DNA of 64,000 nucleotides. It comes from CAZEHS01 sp964424355. GTDB lineage: Bacteria > Bacillota > Clostridia > Peptostreptococcales > Acidaminobacteraceae. Below, piece after piece: positions 53,215-61,869 of this stretch. The position numbers were made by a program, and so were the translations under genes. Under the pieces are notes generated by a model. It ran no database searches, was not told the origin of the DNA, and worked only from the letters and a program-made list of their open reading frames with translations. Within the stretch, counting starts at the first letter, position 1. Each line of letters starts with the position of its first letter. The stretch spans positions 1 to 64,000 of the forward strand of contig CAYRIO010000002.1 of NCBI GenBank assembly GCA_964424355.1, in the 5' to 3' direction.

Positions 53215-54645
53215 ATGTTCAGGACCGTTCAGGAAGTAAAGGAATTCTGCAGTCGAGAATCGGTGGATTTCATTGATTTCAAGGTCATTGATCTGGCAGG
53301 TCGATGGCACCACCTCACAATCACGCCGGATCGTTTTACAGAGAATGTGATGGAAGACGGCATCGGATTTGACGGCTCCAGCTATGGATTCCTGATGGTC
53401 AATAAATCCGATATGGTGTTCATACCCGATCTCAGCACGGCGTTCATGGACCCTTTCACAGCTCGAAAAACCCTCACCATGATCGCGAACATCTACTCCC
53501 TTCAAGAGGGTGTGAAACGCTATGAGGGGGATCCACGCTACATTGCCTTTAAAGCCGAAGAATACATGAAATCCACCGGGATTGCAGATCACAGTTCCCT
53601 GGGGCCTGAATTTGAATTCTATATCCTGGACCACGTATCCTATGAAGTAAGCCCCCACCGGATGAATGTTACACTGGATGCGGAGCAGGCGGAATGGAAT
53701 ACCGGTAACACCGATAAGAACAATCTGGGTTTCAAGGTGCGCCACCACGGTGGCTATCATGTGGATATGCCCCATGATGTGAACTTCGATCTTCGGAACG
53801 AAATGGTCCTGATGCTGGAAGCCAACGGGGTACCCGTCAAATACCACCATCCGGAGGTTGGGGGTCCTGGACAGCTGGAAATCGAAGTGAATTTCGGAAA
53901 CGCCTTCGAAATGGCAGACCGGACAATGAAGCTCAAGTACATTGTCAGAAACCTCTCCGTGAAGCATGGTAAGACTGTAACGTTCATGCCCAAGCCATTT
54001 TTCAAGGAAGCCGGCAGCGGCATGCATGTCCACTTCCATCTGTTCAAGGATGGGAAGCCGCTCTTTTATGATGCGGCGGGCTATGCGGGCCTCAGCGATA
54101 TCGGTCTCTACTGCATCGGGGGAATGTTGAAGCATGCGGCAGCCCTCAGCGCCATCTGCAATCCCAGCACGAACTCATACAAGCGGCTGATCCCCGGTTA
54201 TGAAGCGCCGGTCAGCATCTGCTTCGCTCTTTCCAACCGAAGTGCCGTCATCCGGATCCCCGGCTATGCCAACCGTCCTGAAGACAAACGGTTTGAATAC
54301 CGCTCCTCGGATGCCACCTGTAATCCCTATTTGGCATACTCGGCGCTTCTCATGGCAGCCCTGGACGGCATCGTGAATAAGATTGACCCCACGGTGGAGG
54401 GCTTTGGTCCCATCGACAAGAATATTTTTGATCTCCCTGCGGAAGAAAAGGCAAAAATCAAGGGCCTTCCCAAAACCCTGGACGAAGCCTGCGACGCGCT
54501 GGAATCCGATTATGAATTCCTGCTGGCAGGGGGCGTGTTCACCCAAGAGCTCATTGGGAATATCCTCAAAGCCAATCGCAGGGATGCCCTGGCGGTGGCG
54601 AACATCCCGCACCCCGCCGAATTTCAAATGTACTACGACTTATAG
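53215..54645 (+). CDS. glnA: Glutamine synthetase, type I
   Basis: 476 residues, ATP-dependent ligase making glutamine from glutamate and ammonia. Motifs: FDGSSYGF at the N-terminal beta-grasp, LGPEFEFYIL, the flap/ammonia region NPSTNSYKRLIPGYEAP, RIPGYANRPEDKRFEYR and DPTVEGFGPIDKNIFDLP. The position of the adenylylated Tyr of enterobacterial enzymes reads Phe (IFDLP), so control by adenylylation is unlikely. It has its own promoter and terminator. It is distinct from the 636-residue GS at 23493. Confidence 0.93.
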   Translation: MFRTVQEVKEFCSRESVDFIDFKVIDLAGRWHHLTITPDRFTENVMEDGIGFDGSSYGFLMVNKSDMVFIPDLSTAFMDPFTARKTLTMIANIYSLQEGVKRYEGDPRYIAFKAEEYMKSTGIADHSSLGPEFEFYILDHVSYEVSPHRMNVTLDAEQAEWNTGNTDKNNLGFKVRHHGGYHVDMPHDVNFDLRNEMVLMLEANGVPVKYHHPEVGGPGQLEIEVNFGNAFEMADRTMKLKYIVRNLSVKHGKTVTFMPKPFFKEAGSGMHVHFHLFKDGKPLFYDAAGYAGLSDIGLYCIGGMLKHAAALSAICNPSTNSYKRLIPGYEAPVSICFALSNRSAVIRIPGYANRPEDKRFEYRSSDATCNPYLAYSALLMAALDGIVNKIDPTVEGFGPIDKNIFDLPAEEKAKIKGLPKTLDEACDALESDYEFLLAGGVFTQELIGNILKANRRDALAVANIPHPAEFQMYYDL

Positions 54646-54648
54646 ACG

Positions 54649-54693
54649 AAAAAAAATGCAGGACAGTCACGATGACTGTCCTGCATTTTTTTC
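54649..54693 (+). terminator. Terminator of glnA
   Basis: Long stem aaaatgcaggacagtca / tgactgtcctgcatttt flanked by A and T runs; it can also end the convergent minus-strand gene. Confidence 0.95.
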
Positions 54694-54698
54694 GTTTG

Positions 54699-55307
54699 TC
54701 ATTGGAGCATCAAATACACCGAACCCACCATCAAAGCAACCCCCAACAGATAGTAGAAATACTCATTGAAGCTGCCGGTATAGGGAAATTTGGTCTGGGT
54801 GATCCGGATCATGTCCTGCACGGCATCCTGCACGTCCTTTTCGCCGCGGCTTTTCTTGATGATCAGCATGCAATCGCCTACTTTGCCACGGGACGGACGG
54901 CTGGAGCTGAAATGAATGACCGCGCTGCAATTCTGCAGGTCCAGTCGCTTTTTAATCCGGTATTTGCTGTCTTCCGCGACAACGATCTTTGTGCCGATCC
55001 CTTTTGCTTTCAGCGTGGATTTCAAAACCTCCGGCAGCTGTTCCCAGCCCTTCGTTGAAATCAGGATGCGTTTGGACGAGAGACCACCGGTCAGCAGAAA
55101 GATAATAACGAAAATTCCCATGACCCAGACAAGAATCCCGTAGTCGCCTGTTTTCATGATGAACCCAAACCATGAAAAGGCAAGGAGGGCAGGAACCGTT
55201 GCCAGGATCCTGTCAATATCCCGAACGACTCCACCTCTTAAACGCTGCAGAATGCCGGGAAGCATGACGATGATGCCAAATAAGAACAGTAGTTGCGTGT
55301 TGTTCAT
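54699..55307 (-). CDS. Unrecognised membrane protein
   Basis: 202 residues with N-terminal helices (LLFLFGIIVMLPGIL; IDRILATVPALLAFSWFGFIM; YGILVWVMGIFVIIFLLTGGL), a basic cytoplasmic-looking domain (~75-170) and a C-terminal helix (FYYLLGVALMVGSVYLML). No family recognised. Ends at the shared glnA terminator. GGAGACATAC precedes the ATG. Confidence 0.6.
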   Translation of the reverse strand: MNNTQLLFLFGIIVMLPGILQRLRGGVVRDIDRILATVPALLAFSWFGFIMKTGDYGILVWVMGIFVIIFLLTGGLSSKRILISTKGWEQLPEVLKSTLKAKGIGTKIVVAEDSKYRIKKRLDLQNCSAVIHFSSSRPSRGKVGDCMLIIKKSRGEKDVQDAVQDMIRITQTKFPYTGSFNEYFYYLLGVALMVGSVYLMLQ

Positions 55308-55388
55308 GTATGTCTCCTGAGTGGTTTCTAGGTTCAGTAAAATGTCCCTTTATAGAATGGCATTCGAACTACCAAATGTCAACGGGCA

Positions 55389-55418
55389 TAAAAAACCGCC
55401 AGGCAGGAGCCTGGCGGC
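55389..55418 (-). terminator. Terminator of the HesB-like gene
   Basis: On the minus strand, stem ccgccaggc / gcctggcgg followed by TTTTTT, 11 bases after the stop. Confidence 0.9.
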
Positions 55419-55429
55419 AGATAATCCGT

Positions 55430-55723
55430 TTATTTGAGGCCATCAACTTCGAGATGTTTGAAGCCCAGTACATGTCCTATTTTAATGAGAACATCGTGCT
55501 GTTCATCCACAAGATCCTTTTCAATGTAGACTTTGAATCCTTCGATGTCATATGCTGTAAACTGATCTGCAATGCCGGTTTCGGGGATGCCAAAGTGAAT
55601 CTCCAGTTGTTTAACCGGCTCGCCCAGACGCTCATAGTACACGTGGCGGGCGTAAACTTCCAAAACATCTTTGTGTTTCTTGTGAAGATAGTCTTTTACT
55701 TCTGGGCTCAGTTCAATTTTCAT
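55430..55723 (-). CDS. HesB-like small protein lacking the usual Cys/Sec motif
   Basis: 97 residues from the ATG preceded by GGAGG. The opening MKIELSPEVKDYLHKK and the overall pattern (YDIEGFKVYIEKDL) recall HesB/IscA-like proteins, in particular the small 'CC/Se motif' family. The expected Cys-Cys or Cys-Sec pair and all other cysteines are absent, so it cannot bind an Fe-S cluster or metal in the usual way. Assignment is tentative. It stands alone, with its own terminator, upstream of the long AT-rich region before the rnf operon. Confidence 0.55.
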   Translation of the reverse strand: MKIELSPEVKDYLHKKHKDVLEVYARHVYYERLGEPVKQLEIHFGIPETGIADQFTAYDIEGFKVYIEKDLVDEQHDVLIKIGHVLGFKHLEVDGLK

Positions 55724-55732
55724 ACCTAACAC

Positions 55733-56323
55733 CTCCGTCTGTTGATAAAGAATTCTGAAATGACCTTCCCAACTTTACACAACGCCTACTTTCCCTTAAA
55801 ACTTTTGGTTGTATTGTATAGTTACCCAACTAAAACGCAATTATCATATTTTGAAAAAAAAAAATGAAATTTTTTTAGCGGCACTCAAGATAAAGGGAAA
55901 GAGATAACTGTGGGGTTCAGGGTGTTGAATTGATGGCTTCAGAGAATTTTGTGTCAGAATGGGATTACAGGGTAATCCAAGTCTTCAAGCTTTAATCAAA
56001 AATTTTTGTTGATAGAGTATGCATATGTAAATAAATGGGTTGATATTTGTAGTTTACTCTTAAAATTCGGTATTTTCAATGTTCAATCCGGCTATTCCTG
56101 TGTTAAATTTGTGACAGAACCTACAAAAATGCTGCAATTATATACAGCAACGAGCAATTTGTAACTCGAAGAGGCGATACGCCAAAACAAAGAAAATCAA
56201 ACAAGACGAGCACGCTAAATAGTAAAGAACTTTCCCTTGCTTACTTGAAAAATAAACTCAATAAGGTAAACTGTATACAGTATAAACAAGTAATTTGTCC
56301 GCTAGATATCAAGGAGTGTGATT
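55733..56323 (+). promoter_or_regulatory. Long AT-rich control region upstream of the rnf operon
   Basis: About 590 bases without a gene. Visible elements are an inverted repeat ggattac-agg-gtaatcc at 55962-55978; a hairpin ggcg-ata-cgcc at 56172-56182; a TTGAAA box at 56245-56250 with TAAACT 16 bases on; and a perfect 12-bp palindrome actgtatacagt at 56270-56281, where a repressor (TGTATACA half-sites are common for GntR-type proteins) could act. The rest is A/T-rich runs. No riboswitch recognised. Confidence 0.45.
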
Positions 56324-56731
56324 ATGGGTAATAAAGAGGAAGGGATTGTCATCGAGGCGGAAGGGAGCTTCGCTTACATCAAGGCCATTCGGCACACCAG
56401 CTGCAAAAACTGCGGATCCTGTCCAGGGGACCAGGCCATGCTGGTGAAAACTTTCAATAAAGCTAAAGCTGTACCGGGAGACCACGTCATCTTTGAAATG
56501 AATGAGTTCGCAATGTTGAAATCAGCATTCATCGTCTTCGTTCTCCCGTTTATCCTGTTGTTCACTGGGGCATACATCGGCGGCGTAATCAGCCCGACGA
56601 TGGGATTGACCGCTCAGATTGTCGGCGGCGCATGTGGATTCCTGATATCCCTTGCCATCCTCAGGTTGACTGAAAAGCGTCTGGATAAAGATGCAAGGCA
56701 GCTGCCTATTGTGACCCAAATTGTAAAATGA
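56324..56731 (+). CDS. RseC/MucC-like membrane protein
   Basis: 135 residues. The N-terminal soluble part has the Cys motif CKNCGSC (with an earlier hydrophobic strand EGIVIEAEGSFAYIKA). Two helices follow (AFIVFVLPFILLFTGAYIGGVI; IVGGACGFLISLAIL). This is the RseC/MucC (SoxR-reducing system) layout; such genes commonly precede rnf or nqr genes in clostridia. It lies 93 bases before rnfC in the same direction. AAGGAG is 8 bases before the ATG; a GTG two codons earlier is less likely. Role: possibly cluster insertion or redox sensing for Rnf, by inference. Confidence 0.8.
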   Translation: MGNKEEGIVIEAEGSFAYIKAIRHTSCKNCGSCPGDQAMLVKTFNKAKAVPGDHVIFEMNEFAMLKSAFIVFVLPFILLFTGAYIGGVISPTMGLTAQIVGGACGFLISLAILRLTEKRLDKDARQLPIVTQIVK

Positions 56732-56824
56732 AAGACTGCTCACCGATGTAAGGCACAGTTTCACAGGACATTTCCGTAATTGTACGGATGTTAAATTATC
56801 ATTATGAATGGATGAGGTGGCATT

Positions 56825-58144
56825 ATGGCTAAATCTTTCGTTGGCGGAATTCACCCAAAGGACAGCAAGGCACTCACTGCCGGAAAGCCCATTGAGCGGA
56901 TGCCGATTCCGGAAAAAGTAATTATTCCGGTCCGTCAGCACATCGGTGCGCCCTGCACCCCGATCGTCCAGAAAGGCGATGCGGTAAAAAAGGGACAAGT
57001 AATTGCTGATACGGACAGTTTTGTGTCCAGCCCTGTTCATGCGACGATTTCGGGCACCGTTTCGGATATTGGGGATTACCCCCACGCCGTTTTCGGGAAA
57101 TGCCTGTCCATCGTCATCACGTCCGACGGACAGGACGAATGGCTGGCAGGTATCCCATCTGCCCGTGACTGGGAGAGCCTGAGCAACGAGGAACTGATCA
57201 AGCTGGTTCGTCAGGCTGGAATCGTGGGCATGGGTGGTGCAACATTCCCGACCCATGTGAAGCTGCAGGTGCCTGCCGACAAGAAGATTGAAATCTTTAT
57301 TCTTAATGCTGCGGAATGTGAACCTTATCTGACAGCAGACCATCGCTTGATGCTGGAGAACCCGGCTGAGATCATCAGTGGGATGAAAATCATCATGAAG
57401 CTTCTGGGTGCGGAAAAGGCTTTCATCGGCATCGAGGACAATAAACCGGATGCCATTGAATCCATGGCGACTGCCTGTGTGGGAACCGGGATCACGGTTG
57501 CGGCTCTGCCTACAAAGTATCCTCAGGGTGCTGAGAAGATGCTGATCAAGGCCATCGCCGGCAGAGAAGTCCCCTCAGGGAAGCTGCCCTTGGATGTTGG
57601 CGTTGTGGTACAGAATGTCGGTACCGCCATTGCGATCAGCCAGGCCGTTACCCAAGGGATTCCGTTGATTGAGCGTGTTACAACAGTCAGCGGCAAGGCT
57701 GTCAAATCACCAAAGAACGTATTGGTTCGAATCGGTACGACCTTTGAGGATGTCATCGAGTTCTGCGGCGGCTTTGTCAAGCAACCGGAGAAAATCGTCA
57801 TGGGCGGCCCGATGATGGGTTTCGCACAGTCCGATTTGAAAGTTTCCGTCATCAAAGGGGTTTCCGGAATCCTTGCCCTTTCAAAAGCAGAAGTGAACAG
57901 CGATCGGGAATATCCCTGTATCCGATGCGGCCGCTGTGTCGAGGCGTGTCCGATGGGTCTTACCCCGGCGATGTTCGGTGTATTGGGTCAGAAAGGGCTT
58001 CATGAAGAAGCGCGGGATACTTACAGCCTGCTTGACTGCGCAGAATGCGGAAGCTGTGTGTTCGTCTGTCCCTCCAAGCGAAATCTTGTCCAGTATGTAC
58101 GGTACTGCAAGCAGAAAAATGCCCAGCAGCCGAAAAAGAAATAG
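56825..58144 (+). CDS. rnfC: Rnf complex subunit C
   Basis: 439 residues, peripheral NADH-binding, FMN- and Fe-S-containing subunit of the ferredoxin:NAD+ oxidoreductase that pumps Na+ or H+. Order: N-terminal barrel-sandwich (KSFVGGIHPKDSKALTAGKPIERMPIP), NADH/FMN-binding fold (GIVGMGGATFPTHVK; LNAAECEPYLTADHRLM), SLBB-like part, then two [4Fe-4S] Cys sets, CIRCGRCVEACP and CAECGSCVFVCPS. First gene of rnfCDGEAB, the order seen in Clostridium and Acetobacterium. GAGGTGG precedes the ATG. Confidence 0.95.
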   Translation: MAKSFVGGIHPKDSKALTAGKPIERMPIPEKVIIPVRQHIGAPCTPIVQKGDAVKKGQVIADTDSFVSSPVHATISGTVSDIGDYPHAVFGKCLSIVITSDGQDEWLAGIPSARDWESLSNEELIKLVRQAGIVGMGGATFPTHVKLQVPADKKIEIFILNAAECEPYLTADHRLMLENPAEIISGMKIIMKLLGAEKAFIGIEDNKPDAIESMATACVGTGITVAALPTKYPQGAEKMLIKAIAGREVPSGKLPLDVGVVVQNVGTAIAISQAVTQGIPLIERVTTVSGKAVKSPKNVLVRIGTTFEDVIEFCGGFVKQPEKIVMGGPMMGFAQSDLKVSVIKGVSGILALSKAEVNSDREYPCIRCGRCVEACPMGLTPAMFGVLGQKGLHEEARDTYSLLDCAECGSCVFVCPSKRNLVQYVRYCKQKNAQQPKKK

Positions 58145-58156
58145 GAGGTTCTGTGA

Positions 58157-59152
58157 ATGAGTGATATGAGCAATCCCGCAAAGCCGGTCTTTACGGTTTC
58201 CCCTTCCCCGCATATCCGGTCGGAGGTGTCCGTACCCAAAATCATGAGGGCTGTCATTTTCGCCTTGGTACCTGCGGCTGCGTTCGCAGTCTGGCACTTC
58301 GGTATGCCTGCCCTGATCAACCTGCTGGCGGGTTCTCTGTCGGCGGTATTCTTTGAGTGGGCGGTTCTGAAGATTCGCAAGCGTCCTGAAACAGTGGCTG
58401 ATGGCAGTGCTTTCCTCACCGGTTTGCTGCTGGCGATGTGTGTGCCGCCGCAACTGCCGCTTTTCATGACAATCCTTGGTTCGTTCATGGCCATTGTCAT
58501 TGCCAAACACTCCATGGGCGGTCTGGGTTACAATATCTTCAACCCTGCTCATATCGGTCGAGCGGCTCTGATGGTTTCCTGGCCGGTTGCTATGACCACT
58601 TGGACTGAAATGACAACGAAGGTTGATGTCGTAACCAGCGCAACACCGCTTAATATTTTGAAGCAGCAGGGCTATGACGCTCTGATTCAGACCTATGGAT
58701 CTCAGGCTGAGCTGCACAAGGCACTTTTCTTTGGTATGCGGAACGGCAGTATCGGTGAAACCTGTACCATTCTTCTGGTGCTGGGCGGCCTTTATCTTAT
58801 TTACAAAGGATTTGTAAACTGGCAGGTTCCAGCCTTTATGATTGGTACGGTTGGGCTTCTTACCTGGACCTTCGGCCCCCACGGCATGTTCACCGGGGAC
58901 CCCATTTTCCACATGATGGCAGGCGGACTCATTATCGGTTCATTCTTTATGGCGACGGACATGGTTACGGTTCCGATCACGAAGAAGGGGCAGATCATAT
59001 TTGCAATAGGCTGCGGAGCCATCACGACGCTGATTCGGCTCAAGGGTGGCTATCCAGAGGGTGTCTGCTACTCTATCCTTCTGATGAACAGCTTGACGCC
59101 GTTGATCGACAGATATGTCGCTCCCATCAAATTCGGAACAGGGAGGGGTTAG
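58157..59152 (+). CDS. rnfD: Rnf complex subunit D
   Basis: 331 residues with about nine to ten membrane helices, related to NqrB. The segment VVTSATPLN contains the Thr/Ser region where FMN is covalently bound in this family. GGLGYNIFNPAHIGRAALM is a conserved loop, and the C-terminal YPEGVCYSILLMNSLTPLID is typical. Part of the membrane ion-translocating core. Starts 12 bases after rnfC with GGAGG; rnfG follows after 2 bases. Confidence 0.95.
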   Translation: MSDMSNPAKPVFTVSPSPHIRSEVSVPKIMRAVIFALVPAAAFAVWHFGMPALINLLAGSLSAVFFEWAVLKIRKRPETVADGSAFLTGLLLAMCVPPQLPLFMTILGSFMAIVIAKHSMGGLGYNIFNPAHIGRAALMVSWPVAMTTWTEMTTKVDVVTSATPLNILKQQGYDALIQTYGSQAELHKALFFGMRNGSIGETCTILLVLGGLYLIYKGFVNWQVPAFMIGTVGLLTWTFGPHGMFTGDPIFHMMAGGLIIGSFFMATDMVTVPITKKGQIIFAIGCGAITTLIRLKGGYPEGVCYSILLMNSLTPLIDRYVAPIKFGTGRG

Positions 59153-59154
59153 CC

Positions 59155-59715
59155 ATGAGCCAGCATCACGAAAAAGAATATTCCATCCTCGAAATCGCGT
59201 TGAATCTTTTTGGCGCCTGCGTTATCTCTGGCATCATCATCGGTGCGGTGTACTTCCTGACGGCGGATATCGCCATTGCAAAATCTGAAATGCTGAAGAA
59301 CCAGGCCATGCAATCCCTGGTCGCTGATGCGGACGCTTTCACAGCGATCAGCGGCAAGGAAGGCTGGTTTGAAGCCAAGAGCGGCAGCGATGTCATTGCA
59401 TATGTGGTTCCTGGAGAAAGCAAAGGTTTCGGCGGTGAAATCAAAATGTTGGTCGCCATCAGTAAGGAAGGCGCCGTTATGGATTATGTCGTATTGAAGC
59501 ATAACGAGACTCCTGGTTTGGGTGACCTGGCAGGCAAGGAGCCTTTCAAGGGACAATTCAAGGGCAAGACAAGTGAACAGCTTGAAGTTACCAAGGACCC
59601 CTCCAAAACAGAGAACATTCAGGCACTCACTGGAGCCACCATCACAACCCGTGCTGTCACCAAGGGTGTGAAGGAAGCTCTGGAAGAAGTCAAGCAGTAT
59701 ATGGAGGGCCTATAA
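59155..59715 (+). CDS. rnfG: Rnf complex subunit G
   Basis: 186 residues: one N-terminal membrane helix and an extracytoplasmic FMN-binding domain. The flavinylation motif ALTGATITTRAV holds the Thr that carries covalent FMN. GGEIKMLVAISKEG and KHNETPGLGD are conserved. Starts 2 bases after rnfD and ends 1 base before rnfE, indicating a tightly packed operon. Confidence 0.95.
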   Translation: MSQHHEKEYSILEIALNLFGACVISGIIIGAVYFLTADIAIAKSEMLKNQAMQSLVADADAFTAISGKEGWFEAKSGSDVIAYVVPGESKGFGGEIKMLVAISKEGAVMDYVVLKHNETPGLGDLAGKEPFKGQFKGKTSEQLEVTKDPSKTENIQALTGATITTRAVTKGVKEALEEVKQYMEGL

Positions 59716-59716
59716 G

Positions 59717-60349
59717 ATGAATATGAAAGCACTTTGGAAGGTTTATAATAAAGGGATCGTCATGGAGAACCCGATCTTTGTCCTGGCTCTGAGCCTGTGT
59801 CCGGCCCTGGCCGTCACGACAACCGTGGCCAATGCCTTGACCATGGGTCTCTCCGTCATGTTTGTTATCACAGCCAATAACACGGTGGTTTCCTTTACTC
59901 GGAAATGGGTCAACCCCAAGGTCCGTGTACCGGTTTACATCACTTCCATCGCCACAATCGTAACGTTGGTCCAATTGCTGCTTCAGGCGTTTGCGCCGCT
60001 GCTTTACAAAGAACTGGGCATCTATCTGGCCCTGGTGGTTGTATTCGCCATCATCCTGGCCCGTTCGGAAGTATTCGCCTCTAAGAACCCTGTCCTGCCT
60101 TCCTTCCTGGATGGTCTGGGCATGGGAACCGGCTTTACGGTGGCCATGGTTGCCATCGGAATCATCCGGGAACTGTTGGGTTCCGGGAGCCTCTTGGGTT
60201 ACCCTGTCCTAGGCGATTGGTATAACCCGGCTATGATCATGGTGCTGCCCCCTGGGGCCTTCATTCTGATCGGTTATATGGTTGCAGGTTTCAAGATGAT
60301 GATGCAGCATTATGAAAAAAAAGCTCTTGAGAAAGGAGAAGTGGCATGA
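59717..60349 (+). CDS. rnfE: Rnf complex subunit E
   Basis: 210 residues, six membrane helices, related to NqrD. ENPIFVLALSLCPALAVTTTV at the N-terminus includes the conserved Cys that helps bind the intramembrane iron-sulfur centre. IELFASKNPVLPSFLDGLGMGTGFT-type central segment and GAFILIGYMVA near the end are typical. Overlaps rnfA by 4 bases (ATGA). Confidence 0.95.
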   Translation: MNMKALWKVYNKGIVMENPIFVLALSLCPALAVTTTVANALTMGLSVMFVITANNTVVSFTRKWVNPKVRVPVYITSIATIVTLVQLLLQAFAPLLYKELGIYLALVVVFAIILARSEVFASKNPVLPSFLDGLGMGTGFTVAMVAIGIIRELLGSGSLLGYPVLGDWYNPAMIMVLPPGAFILIGYMVAGFKMMMQHYEKKALEKGEVA

Positions 60350-60927
60350 ACGAATACCTATTGCTTTTTGCAGGGGCCGTGGTCGTTAACAACTTCGTCC
60401 TGACACGATTCCTGGGTTTGTGTATCTTCTTCGGCGTATCAAAAAACCTCAGCGCATCCATCGGAATGGGGATGGCGGTAACCGCCGTTATGACTGCCAG
60501 CTCCATGCTGGCTTGGCTGATGCACCATTTCATCCTGGTGCCGCTTCATCTTCAATTCATCACCACCATCGTATTCGTCCTCCTGATCGCCAGCTTTGTT
60601 CAGCTGCTGGAGATGGTCATCAAGAAACAGATGCCGGCCCTGTATAATATGTGGGGCATTTATCTGCTGTTGATTGCAACGAACTGTGTTGTTCTGGGCG
60701 TACCGTTGATCAATGCGGATAACGGCTACCCATTTATCAAGAGCGTTGTCCATGCATTCGGATCCGGCACAGGCTTTGCTCTGGCAATCATCATGATGGC
60801 CAGCCTGCGTGAGAAGCTACAGTATGCAGATGTTCCAAAATCCCTGGAGGGTCTTGGTATTGCCTTCATCCTCGCCGGGATGCTTTCCCTTTCATTCCTG
60901 GGCTTTTCCGGGATGATTCCTCTCTAA
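60346..60927 (+). CDS. rnfA: Rnf complex subunit A
   Basis: 193 residues, six membrane helices in inverse topology to RnfE, related to NqrE. NNFVLTRFLGLCIFFGVSKN carries the conserved Cys region; LIATNCVVLGVPLIN and ALAIIMMASLREKL are typical. AAAGGAG lies before the overlapping start. With RnfD and RnfE it forms the ion path. Confidence 0.96.
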   Translation: MNEYLLLFAGAVVVNNFVLTRFLGLCIFFGVSKNLSASIGMGMAVTAVMTASSMLAWLMHHFILVPLHLQFITTIVFVLLIASFVQLLEMVIKKQMPALYNMWGIYLLLIATNCVVLGVPLINADNGYPFIKSVVHAFGSGTGFALAIIMMASLREKLQYADVPKSLEGLGIAFILAGMLSLSFLGFSGMIPL

Positions 60928-60966
60928 ACGGCGACCACTCAAACCAGTATAAAGGAGTCTACCATT

Positions 60967-61779
60967 ATGGTTCAAACGTCTTTGATGGTTCTCGTGGTCA
61001 TGGGAATCATCGGCATGGTGTTCGGCTTGATCCTTGCCTATGCCAACAAGAAATTTTCTATTGAGGTGAACCCCCTCATCCATATCGTTGAAGATATTCT
61101 GCCAAAGGGCCAGTGCGGCGCTTGTGGGTATGCCGGATGTATGGCATATGCCGAGGCCGTGGTGCTGGATCCAGATGTTGCGCCGAATCTGTGCACACCG
61201 GGTAAAGCAGCTGTTGCAAGACTGGTCGGGGAACTGACCGGGAAGCTCGCTCCCGATATCGAACCGCGGATTGCCCACGTGAAGTGTGCCGGTACTTTGG
61301 ATAAAGCGGACCGGAAGTATTATTACGCTGGCCTGGAAGACTGCCTGGCAGCAACGCAGCTTCACGGCGGTCCCAAAGGCTGTACGTATGGCTGCCTGGG
61401 CTTTGGCACCTGTGAGAAAGCCTGTCCCTTCGATGCCATTGTCATGGGGGATGACGGGTTGCCGAAAATCAGCCGGACGAAATGTACCGGCTGCGGCAAA
61501 TGTGAAACCGTCTGTCCCAAGAACGTGATTCAGATGGTTCCACCGGATGCAAAGGTAACAGTGAACTGCAACTCCAACGATAAGGGCGCTGTTGCCCGTC
61601 AGCTCTGTAAGGTGGCTTGTATCGGCTGTGGTATCTGCAGCAAGAACTGCCCTCACGGCGCCATCAATATGGAAAGCAGTTTGGCAGTTGTGAATTTCGA
61701 AATCTGCAAAACAATCTGTCAGGAAGCTGTCTGCTTCGAAAAATGCCCCACAAAGGCGATCCTTCCTGTTAAAGCGTAA
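60967..61779 (+). CDS. rnfB: Rnf complex subunit B
   Basis: 270 residues, the ferredoxin-accepting subunit. N-terminal membrane helix (MVLVVMGIIGMVFGLILAYA), then the [4Fe-4S] domain GQCGACGYAGCMAYAEAV with a further Cys (LCTPG), then ferredoxin repeats including CLGFGTCEKACP, CTGCGKCETVCP, CIGCGICSKNCP and a last set CKTICQEAVCFEKCP. The many clusters carry electrons from reduced ferredoxin to the membrane core. Last gene of the operon; AAAGGAG precedes the ATG. Confidence 0.96.
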   Translation: MVQTSLMVLVVMGIIGMVFGLILAYANKKFSIEVNPLIHIVEDILPKGQCGACGYAGCMAYAEAVVLDPDVAPNLCTPGKAAVARLVGELTGKLAPDIEPRIAHVKCAGTLDKADRKYYYAGLEDCLAATQLHGGPKGCTYGCLGFGTCEKACPFDAIVMGDDGLPKISRTKCTGCGKCETVCPKNVIQMVPPDAKVTVNCNSNDKGAVARQLCKVACIGCGICSKNCPHGAINMESSLAVVNFEICKTICQEAVCFEKCPTKAILPVKA

Positions 61780-61793
61780 GGAATCATCTCAGT

Positions 61794-61840
61794 GAACGCC
61801 GAAACCCCCAGTTCAAATTGAACCGGGGGTTTCGGCGTTC
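61794..61840. terminator. Large hairpin between rnfB and the DDAH-like gene
   Basis: Near-perfect 47-base palindrome (gaacgccgaaaccccc ... gggggtttcggcgttc with an inner gttcaa/ttgaac stem). It lies between convergent genes but has no T run on either side, so it may not be a standard intrinsic terminator. Confidence 0.6.
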
Positions 61841-61869
61841 TGGGCATAGGAGCCAGATATTGATGGATC

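Noticed and set aside
56160..56225. preQ1-type riboswitch before the rseC-like gene
   Set aside because: There is a small hairpin followed by an A-rich tail, but the conserved loop and the tail pairing of preQ1-I are missing.
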